This document shows, in pieces, positions 8,201 to 11,513 of a DNA stretch of 11,513 nucleotides. Location of the stretch: NCBI GenBank assembly GCA_948688495.1, contig CAPQSW010000029.1, forward strand, positions 30,449-41,961, given 5' to 3'. Source of the stretch: an uncultured Lachnospiraceae bacterium. GTDB lineage: Bacteria > Bacillota > Clostridia > Lachnospirales > Lachnospiraceae. The stretch's first letter is position 1. Each line of letters begins with the position of its first letter. The position numbers were made by a program, and so were the translations under genes. The notes under the pieces were generated by a model that had not been told where the DNA came from, made no database searches, and saw only the letters and a list, made by a program, of their open reading frames with translations.

Positions 8201-10836
8201 TCTGTTACTGCGGCTGCCGCTCCCAGATCCACATACTTTGTCTCTGCCGCTGTCAGTACTGTCAGTTTGTCAGTAAGCAACGCTTTCTGGGCGTCAGTAA
8301 GCTTGTCATATGCCGCTCTTGCCGTATCAATCTTTGCTTTACATTCATCGGTAAGGCTTACCTCTCCAATAGCATCAATCTTTGCCGCTGCGCGGTCTGA
8401 ATACTCGTGGTCATCCACACTTACCAACTTCAGGGTGAAATTATCCCAGATTACCCAGGTATTGGTTCCAACTTTTTCCTCTGCTTCCACGCCGATCTTT
8501 AAGGTATGATTGGTAACCGTTACCTCAATGGCATCATTTGTGTATGCGCCTGTATCAAAACATTTGGAACTGTCTGACATGCTATTTGGTACATATTTCT
8601 TTGAATCTTTCGGCCTCTCCGTTGTGAAACCGCCAGTTTTTTCCGTACTTGCACCATCCTCAATTGCCATAAGATCCTTCTTGACATCATTGGCATAATA
8701 GTACGGCTTCTTGGAAGGCGCGCTGTCCATACGGTAGAATCCCTGCACGCTTAACTTGTATGTGCCGTTAGGAATGTCTGTAAGCGTCTGTGATGTATTG
8801 AATGTTGTGTTATACTTCTCTGCGCAGTTATTCCCATTGTCCCCGCCCTTTGCAGGCGTCTGGTCCCATTTGCTGAAATACGTGTTGCATCTGCTAAACT
8901 TGGGGTCAAAAATAAGTGTTGAAACATCGGTCGGATGTTCAGCATTAAATGTCCCTAACACCTGCTCTATATATTCCTCACGCGTAAGGATACTCCACTG
9001 GGAATATTCTGACTTACGCCCGCAACTGAGCGTCGTATCCTCGTCATTCGCGGTCAGGTATCCGCCTTCCGGACTGGCAATCGTATAACTTCCATCTGCA
9101 GTCTTTACAATTACCATAGGAGTTGCACCCCTGTCCGTGTATGGCTCCCCGTCCAGAAAATGATTTCCCTCTCTCTCTTGGATATGGGTGTCGATATAGT
9201 AATGGTAGGTATCTTTTCCTACAAGGCTTAAAGTCACCAACTGCCCATGATCCAGAGCACTTGCCCGTGTCCCCCAGGCATTGCCGCCATTAAACAGTCT
9301 GCCTGTCTTGTTGTTTAACATATAATAATCGCCCGCTGCAAGAGCTGCCTGCTTTGGTATCATCTCTTGATAGCGTGCTTCTGCATCTGTTAATACCTTA
9401 TAGTCTTCTTCCAACAGCGCCTTCTGTGCATCTGTCAATACATCATAGGCTGTACGTGCCGCATCAATCCTCTCCTTGCAGGTATCCACCAGGTCAACCG
9501 TACCAATGGCTCCAATCTTAACCGCTGCTTCGTCCGCTGCCAGTCCGTCGAACGTCTCCTGTCCTCCTTCTGCCTCGATCAGAGCTTTAAAGGCTGCTTC
9601 TGCGCCTGTTAATATTTGTAAATCCTCAGCCTTCACAAATCCCTTCCCAGCTTCTGTCAGGTCATCATAAGCCTTTCTTGCCGCATCAATTTTTCTCTTG
9701 CTGGCGGGGGTCAGGGAAACTTCACCAATCTGCTTAAACACCTTGACAGCCGCACGTGCTTCAATCTCATCGTCTGTAATCACACGGTTTAATTTCAGGC
9801 TGTAGTTATCCCAGGCTACCCAGGTATTTGCGTCCTTAGCTTTTACACCGAATTTAATTTTATTATCTAAAACCTCTACACTGATGGGTGCATTCACATA
9901 CTTCCCATTTTCAAAACACACCGCACTTGATTTCAAATCATTGGGTGGTGCATCCTGCGAATCATCTGAACGCAGCATAAGAGGTTTTTCAACACTGTTA
10001 ATATAATATACTGGTTTTGCTGCACTGCTATCTTCCGTATCATCCCTAAAAAATCCTTGTACACTCAATGTATATTCACCATTGGGAACTCCCTCCAGTG
10101 TCTGCGTACAGTCAAATACATGGTGCCAGTCTTCCGCACATTCATTATATTTTTTATTATTCGTATCACTTCCGCTTATCACTTTATAGTTCGTGCCTGC
10201 TTTGCCCCAATGACTGCGGTATTCGTTATGTATTCCAAAGCCGGGATCAAAAATAAGCGATGACATATCAAACGGGGTATCCTCTGCAACCGTTTTTACA
10301 GCATGATCCATAAATTCATCGCGTGTAAGAAACTTCCACTCAGACAAGTCAGACTTATCTGCAAATGTGACAACTGTGTTTTCTGCAGATGCCGTTAAAT
10401 ATTTACTGTTGCCGCTGCTCTTTTCCTCAATGGTATAGCCGCCACTCTCAGTACTTGTAATTGTCAAATCGGCTGCCGCCGCATTCATATATCCATTAGT
10501 ACCTAAATACGTACGGTCACCTTCCTTAATATGGGTGTTTATCTTATATACACCACCATCCTGAGGAGTTACATCATTAACCGTGCTCACTGTCACCAAC
10601 TGTCCATAGGTCATGGCACTTGCCTGTGTGCCATAACCATTCCCGGCATTTAAAAATTTGCCAGTCTTGGTATTCATAATATAATAATCACCGGCCTTAA
10701 GTGCAGTACTCCCTTCTGCTGCATCGCCTGTAATTGTCGTTCCCTCTGCCTTTACCGTAGACATATTCCCGGTAAATACAGAAGTAACCACCAGCGCACA
10801 CGCAAGCAGCCCACTTACCATTTTCCTAAATTTCAT
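5254..10836 (-). CDS. Giant secreted modular surface protein (lectin-like, FIVAR, Ig-like)
   Basis: 1860 residues from the chosen start. A Sec signal peptide (MKFRK, then GLLACALVVTSVF, cleavage probably near VKA-EG at 30-32) is followed by three ~305-residue modules (46-350, 498-806, 1083-1387). Seven ~60-residue helical repeats sit at 361-496 (two), 815-1080 (four) and 1396-1458 (one). Three FIVAR-type units occupy 1464-1675, and two Lys-rich Big_2/Ig-like domains 1681-1860. No glycosidase, protease or other catalytic domain is recognisable, and there is no LPXTG or terminal membrane anchor. The likely role is adhesion or glycan binding at the cell surface; this is inference from domain types. 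The start at 10836 is chosen because AAAGGAGAA lies seven bases upstream and the signal peptide begins there. An in-frame ATG at 10938 would add 34 basic residues ahead of the signal peptide. It is a single-gene unit ending at the 5173-5216 hairpin. Confidence 0.9.
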   Translation of the reverse strand: MKFRKMVSGLLACALVVTSVFTGNMSTVKAEGTTITGDAAEGSTALKAGDYYIMNTKTGKFLNAGNGYGTQASAMTYGQLVTVSTVNDVTPQDGGVYKINTHIKEGDRTYLGTNGYMNAAAADLTITSTESGGYTIEEKSSGNSKYLTASAENTVVTFADKSDLSEWKFLTRDEFMDHAVKTVAEDTPFDMSSLIFDPGFGIHNEYRSHWGKAGTNYKVISGSDTNNKKYNECAEDWHHVFDCTQTLEGVPNGEYTLSVQGFFRDDTEDSSAAKPVYYINSVEKPLMLRSDDSQDAPPNDLKSSAVCFENGKYVNAPISVEVLDNKIKFGVKAKDANTWVAWDNYSLKLNRVITDDEIEARAAVKVFKQIGEVSLTPASKRKIDAARKAYDDLTEAGKGFVKAEDLQILTGAEAAFKALIEAEGGQETFDGLAADEAAVKIGAIGTVDLVDTCKERIDAARTAYDVLTDAQKALLEEDYKVLTDAEARYQEMIPKQAALAAGDYYMLNNKTGRLFNGGNAWGTRASALDHGQLVTLSLVGKDTYHYYIDTHIQEREGNHFLDGEPYTDRGATPMVIVKTADGSYTIASPEGGYLTANDEDTTLSCGRKSEYSQWSILTREEYIEQVLGTFNAEHPTDVSTLIFDPKFSRCNTYFSKWDQTPAKGGDNGNNCAEKYNTTFNTSQTLTDIPNGTYKLSVQGFYRMDSAPSKKPYYYANDVKKDLMAIEDGASTEKTGGFTTERPKDSKKYVPNSMSDSSKCFDTGAYTNDAIEVTVTNHTLKIGVEAEEKVGTNTWVIWDNFTLKLVSVDDHEYSDRAAAKIDAIGEVSLTDECKAKIDTARAAYDKLTDAQKALLTDKLTVLTAAETKYVDLGAAAAVTEKIDAIGTYTFTTACKTKIDAAREAYDALTETQKALVAQEKKTALETAENSYKTDWEKGGQEALNKADAAAAVALINAIGNVEFTEECKEKIDAAREAYDALIQAAKDIVTAEELKVLTDAEKSYKDLENAADLAVIASTVTPKIDAIKTVAFTSDSRLAIKAAREAYDALTDSQKELMDSAKLKVLTDAEKTYKDLADAGAPVLAAGGYYIVNVSTGKYLNASGETKATQSSYGQPMTVSVDAEDKSVYTIDTHYKEGTGHYLDAEGFLNGEETALKIEHSKDGNINIANADDQFLTASTKGTAITFAGQKSEASEWLILSREELAEKLSSEITEENPVDVTSFIFDPGFDKNNEYYNKYTYSDTLKALKKDGTASNVECFHEAFDFSQTIENIPNGVYELSVQGFYRADTEDSAPAVYYMNDTEQELKTIDADGKQEEDKEGGWSTERGEVYVPNSMADAAKCFATGAYTADPITVTVTNHTLKIGVKTTDTNNWVLWDSFSLKLKEVVSDQQIVADVEAKIDAIGTSITLTEECKEKIDAARKAYDALNGDQKKLVAEAKVKPLEDAEAEYERLRQEQIPSQELKDSLKDTIAAANADPLEEAAYSAESLQAYKDALTELKKIANKKDATKTEIEEALAAFKKADAELVVKEEYKPSDKQIQDLATSVEGAAKLKVESYVQDENWTAFQQALTKAQQIKGRPNATKAQVEKAMKGLQEAMAKLTPVGANVNKTALNNAIKAAEGLKEKTYTPVTWKAFKTALDAAKSISAKKDATQKEVDDAEKALAAKQKALKKAATGFTITDKKTGSKPAKIAAGKSVTLKAQAKPAGASSSVKWSIDSTSKKKKYATISSKGVLKVGKKAAGKKITVTATSKDGRGAKTTVKITVMKNVVTKVTLKAAKKSVKAGKSINVKATVKVNGKKANKTLTWKSSNTKFATVNSKGKVTAKKAGKGKTVTITAFATDGSGKKATIKIKITK
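5257..5796 (-). repeat. Two C-terminal Lys-rich Ig-like (Big_2-type) domains
   Basis: Residues 1681-1769 and 1773-1860 each have the Big_2 pattern: 'I..GKSV.LKA', then 'VKWS...KYATISSKGVLKV' or 'LTWKSSNTKFATVNSKGKVTA', then a closing 'ITVTA.S.DG'. By my count these 180 residues hold 46 Lys and 1 Arg against 4 Asp and no Glu, while the rest of the protein is rich in Asp/Glu. The basic tail may bind the anionic cell wall in place of a sortase anchor. Confidence 0.8.
5812..6447 (-). repeat. Three FIVAR-type helical units
   Basis: Residues 1464-1675 contain three ~65-70-residue units with the FIVAR pattern: 'L...I..A..L....Y..ESW..F..AL..A..I....DATK.EVE.A...L..A...L'. Examples are YSAESLQAYKDALTELKKIA, ENWTAFQQALTKAQQI and TWKAFKTALDAAKSISAKKD. 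FIVAR units are three-helix surface modules in many Gram-positive adhesins and carbohydrate-active enzymes. They act here as a stalk between the binding modules and the basic tail. Confidence 0.8.
6463..6651 (-). repeat. Helical repeat block C (one copy)
   Basis: Residues 1396-1458 hold one copy of the KIDAIG - CKEKIDAARKAYDAL - LEDAEAEYERL repeat, following the third module. It retains the single Cys (C1415) found in most copies. Confidence 0.75.
6676..7590 (-). repeat. Module copy 3: lectin-like plus galactose-binding-like
   Basis: Residues 1083-1387. The first half opens with LAAGGYYIVNVSTGKYLN and closes at SEWLILSREE. The second half starts VDVTSFIFDPGF and contains IPNGVYELSVQGFYRAD, a KCFATGAYT motif and a closing NWVLWDSFSLKL. 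It is closest to copy 2, sharing VTVTNHTLKIGV. Confidence 0.8.
7597..8394 (-). repeat. Helical repeat block B (four copies)
   Basis: Residues 815-1080 carry four repeats of ~60-70 residues with the core KIDAIG, then CK.KIDAAREAYDALT..QK.L, then LTDAEK.YKDL. A spacer of about 13 residues (WEKGGQEALNKAD) separates copies two and three. A 25-base DNA stretch is identical at 7692-7716 and 7899-7923, and nearly so at 8118-8142, showing recent duplication. Confidence 0.85.
8419..9345 (-). repeat. Module copy 2: lectin-like plus galactose-binding-like
   Basis: Residues 498-806. It starts LAAGDYYMLNNKTGRLFN and has THIQEREGNHFLDG and a SQWSILTREE boundary. The second half has LIFDPKF, IPNGTYKLSVQGFYRMD, SKCFDTGAYT and TWVIWDNFTLKL. 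The Cys pair C671/C759 occupies the same places as in the other copies. Confidence 0.8.
9349..9756 (-). repeat. Helical repeat block A (two copies)
   Basis: Residues 361-496 hold two copies of the ~60-residue helical repeat, around RKIDAARKAYDDLTEAGKG and ERIDAARTAYDVLTDAQKAL. They link module 1 to module 2. The first copy is the more diverged and lacks the Cys (SKRKID replaces CK.KID). Confidence 0.8.
9787..10701 (-). repeat. Module copy 1: lectin-like plus galactose-binding-like
   Basis: Residues 46-350, directly after the signal peptide and a short linker. The N-terminal half (LKAGDYYIMNTKTGKFLN, THIKEGDRTYLG, SEWKFLTRDE) has the look of a beta-trefoil/ricin-like domain. The C-terminal half (LIFDPGF, VPNGEYTLSVQGFFRDD, TWVAWDNYSLKL) looks like a galactose-binding-type beta-sandwich. 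It is the most diverged of the three copies and lacks the long insert before the SMSDSSKCF-type motif. Confidence 0.8.
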
Positions 10837-10843
10837 GATTAAG

Positions 10844-10852
10844 TTCTCCTTT
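10844..10852 (-). promoter_or_regulatory. Ribosome binding site that decides the giant gene start
   Basis: AAAGGAGAA on the minus strand lies seven bases before the ATG at 10836, at the head of a clean signal peptide. This favours the 1860-residue product over the in-frame extension from 10938. Confidence 0.85.
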
Positions 10853-10934
10853 CCATAACTGTCCTTGTAAATGTTATTACTTCTTCGCTTTCTCTCCCTT
10901 CTTCCTCCTTTCCAATTAAGCATCAACGTGTTTC

Positions 10935-10976
10935 GCATTTGTCTTCCTTCTGCGGCAGCGGCACCTGCCTTCCTCC
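10935..10976 (-). repeat. Interspersed repeat, copy a
   Basis: On the plus strand this holds CATTTGTCTTCCTTC (10936-10950), TGCGGCAGCGGCAC (10951-10964) and CACCTGCCTTCCTCC (10962-10976). They match the units at 11102-11116 and 11456-11485 with few changes. Read on the minus strand, each 15-mer is GGAGGAAGGCA followed by ATG or GTG, that is a ribosome binding site plus start codon. The ATG at 10938 (in frame with the giant gene) belongs to this copy. Confidence 0.7.
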
Positions 10977-10990
10977 CACAATATGGATTT

Positions 10991-11012
10991 GGGGACTCGC
11001 AAGCGAGTCCCC
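10991..11012. other. Perfect stem-loop in the leader of the giant gene
   Basis: GGGGACTCG (10991-10999) and CGAGTCCCC (11004-11012) form a perfect nine-pair stem around a CAAG loop (CTTG on the minus strand). It is 22 bases after the stop of the 22-codon upstream ORF. There is no U run after it on the minus strand, so it is not a standard terminator; an mRNA-stabilising or regulatory role is possible. Confidence 0.7.
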
Positions 11013-11033
11013 TTTATGGAAAGAGGAAACTGC

Positions 11034-11102
11034 TTACTCTAATGGCGGCACGCGTCGCGTCCCCCTGCCATTTCGTCGGAAGGCATGATAGTATTGCTTC
11101 AC
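11034..11102 (-). CDS. Possible 22-codon upstream ORF in the leader
   Basis: A GTG-started frame with GGAGGAAGG nine to ten bases upstream encodes a basic peptide beginning VKQYYHAFRRNGRG and ending in RRVPPLE. It lies between the proposed promoter and the giant gene. An ATG two bases before the GTG is followed at once by TGA (ATGTGA), giving a start-stop codon pair at the same site. The sequence is part of the repeat family present at the right edge, so it may be a by-product of the repeat and not a gene. No function is assigned. Confidence 0.3.
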   Translation of the reverse strand: MKQYYHAFRRNGRGTRRVPPLE

Positions 11103-11116
11103 ATTTGCCTTCCTCC
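11041..11116 (-). repeat. Interspersed repeat, copy b
   Basis: On the plus strand it contains GCGGCACGCG followed by CCTGCCATTTCG (to 11075) and CATTTGCCTTCCTCC (11102-11116). Both also occur in the right-edge copy, the 15-mer identically. The segment between them carries the YYHAFRRNGR-coding stretch on the minus strand. Confidence 0.7.
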
Positions 11117-11174
11117 TAGCAATTTCCTGGTCGGTGCACACCATAGGCAAAATGCACACCTTGCATGTGAATTT

Positions 11175-11190
11175 TACATAGTCATATGTA
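11175..11190. promoter_or_regulatory. Inverted repeat near the giant-gene transcription start
   Basis: TACATA (11175-11180) and TATGTA (11185-11190) form a perfect six-base dyad with a GTCA spacer, some 10-25 bases inside the transcript predicted from the 11206-11234 promoter. It could be an operator. Next to it TGCACACC is repeated directly at 11135-11142 and 11153-11160. Confidence 0.35.
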
Positions 11191-11205
11191 CAACTCACAC
11201 AAAAA

Positions 11206-11234
11206 ATTGTAAACCTATATTAGTTTTTTAACAA
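11206..11234 (-). promoter_or_regulatory. Promoter of the giant surface protein gene
   Basis: On the minus strand TTGTTA (11229-11234) and TACAAT (11206-11211) are spaced by 17 bases in a long A+T-rich stretch. It implies a leader of about 360 bases before the start codon at 10836. A TATAAT-like box further upstream in the same A+T-rich tract has no convincing -35 partner. Confidence 0.55.
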
Positions 11235-11251
11235 TTCTTTTCAAATTTTTT

Positions 11252-11269
11252 TATACAAATTATACAAAT
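11252..11269. repeat. Tandem TATACAAAT x2 upstream of the -35 box
   Basis: The nonamer TATACAAAT is repeated head to tail at 11252-11260 and 11261-11269, about 18 bases upstream of the -35 box of the giant gene. This is the position of activator sites or of an UP-type element. Low complexity makes a chance origin possible. Confidence 0.5.
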
Positions 11270-11310
11270 TTATCGTTTGAAAATGAAGATTATTGTAATT
11301 ACAGATGTGC

Positions 11311-11348
11311 AAAAAAATCCTCCCTGCAACTCTAATCACAGGAAGGAT
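11311..11348 (-). terminator. Rho-independent terminator of an upstream transcript
   Basis: Read on the minus strand, ATCCTTCCTGT (11338-11348) pairs over eleven positions, two of them G-U, with GCAGGGAGGAT (11317-11327) around a ten-base loop. A run of seven T follows (complement of 11311-11317). It ends transcription entering from beyond the right edge and separates it from the giant-gene promoter. Confidence 0.85.
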
Positions 11349-11371
11349 AGAATGTTATAGAATATAATAAT

Positions 11372-11458
11372 TTACAAATCTTTCTCTACAGGCGTTTCAT
11401 ATATTTCTCGGATACAGCCTCCATATAAGCCTCCTTTGTTCAGTAGCGGCACGCGCAT
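11372..11458 (-). CDS. Short repeat-derived ORF ahead of the terminator
   Basis: A 28-codon frame with GGGAGGAAGGCAA directly before ATG, beginning MRVPLLNKGGLYGG and ending in PVEKDL. The same frame is open upstream to an ATG at 11509 (45 codons) and to the window edge, so it may be the tail of a longer ORF. It stops 24 bases before the terminator, which fits a real transcript end. A second frame nested in it, with AAAGGAGG before its ATG, encodes the 12-residue MEAVSEKYMKRL. I cannot tell which of these, if any, is translated. Confidence 0.35.
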   Translation of the reverse strand: MRVPLLNKGGLYGGCIREIYETPVEKDL

Positions 11459-11513
11459 TTGCCTTCCTCCCTGCGGTAGCGGCACGCGCCGCTTCGCGCC
11501 ACCTGCCATTTCG
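11441..11513 (-). repeat. Interspersed repeat, copy c (runs off the right edge)
   Basis: The plus strand shows AGTAGCGGCACGCG, then CATTTGCCTTCCTCC (11456-11470), TGCGGTAGCGGCAC (11472-11485), a G+C-rich dyad (GGCACGCGCC...GCGCC) and CCTGCCATTTCG to the edge. All sub-units recur in copies a and b. It is far richer in G+C than the A+T-rich DNA to its left, which suggests a mobile or REP-like element. Confidence 0.7.

Noticed and set aside
7597..8394. Regular direct repeats at ~207-219 bases considered as a CRISPR-like array
   Set aside because: The repeats are in-frame protein repeats of a long open gene, with spacers that are also conserved coding sequence.
10837..10938. 34-residue N-terminal extension of the giant protein
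   Set aside because: The extension is basic (GGRRERKRR) and would bury the signal peptide; the internal ATG has the better ribosome binding site. Kept as a finding, not as the called start.
10991..11012. Perfect hairpin as a terminator or attenuator
   Set aside because: No run of T follows on either strand (minus: AAATCC; plus: TTTATGG), so standard termination is unlikely.
10871..11119. 82-codon plus-strand frame over the leader
   Set aside because: It crosses the stem-loop and repeats, has no ribosome binding site, and the protein is low-complexity Leu/Ser/Pro-rich.

Overview
The window reads as a chromosomal segment of a spore-forming, gut-type Clostridia, most like a Lachnospiraceae member. 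Evidence: a dipicolinate synthase pair, Firmicutes-type ribosome binding sites (AAAGGAG), a moderate G+C content, and a very large secreted protein built from lectin-like, helical, FIVAR and bacterial Ig-like modules, an architecture style common in that family. The family assignment is inference from gene content; no rRNA is present.

Layout. (1) 1-1614, plus strand: a probable sporulation promoter followed by dpaA-dpaB, which overlap by 11 bases and make dipicolinic acid in the mother cell. (2) 1649-2820, minus strand: a two-gene unit made of a sigma-70-like protein that lacks promoter-recognition regions 2.4 and 4, and a 58-residue protein translationally coupled to it through an ATGA overlap. 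(3) 2828-5148: a divergent pair, a LysR-type regulator (minus) and a MATE-family exporter (plus), with face-to-face overlapping promoters and a dyad between them. (4) 5173-5216: a long hairpin between two convergent genes, usable as a terminator in both directions. (5) 5254-10836, minus strand: one gene for a 1860-residue secreted protein. It has a signal peptide, three copies of a ~305-residue two-part module (lectin/beta-trefoil-like half plus galactose-binding-like half), seven copies of a ~60-residue helical repeat spaced 2-4-1 between and after the modules, three FIVAR-type units, and two very lysine-rich Ig-like domains. No catalytic domain and no LPXTG sorting signal are visible, so it looks like an adhesin or glycan-binding scaffold. 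(6) 10837-11513: a ~360-base leader with a recognisable promoter, a 22-codon upstream ORF, a perfect stem-loop, and several copies of an interspersed repeat that carries a ribosome binding site plus ATG. A terminator at 11311-11348 closes a transcript entering from beyond the right edge.

The dpa operon, the sigma-like pair, the regulator/exporter pair and the giant surface gene look like four separate transcription units. The least ordinary parts are the sigma-like protein with its coupled partner, the enzyme-free modular surface protein, and the SD-ATG-bearing repeats in that protein's leader. I saw no tRNA, rRNA, CRISPR array, transposase or integrase.
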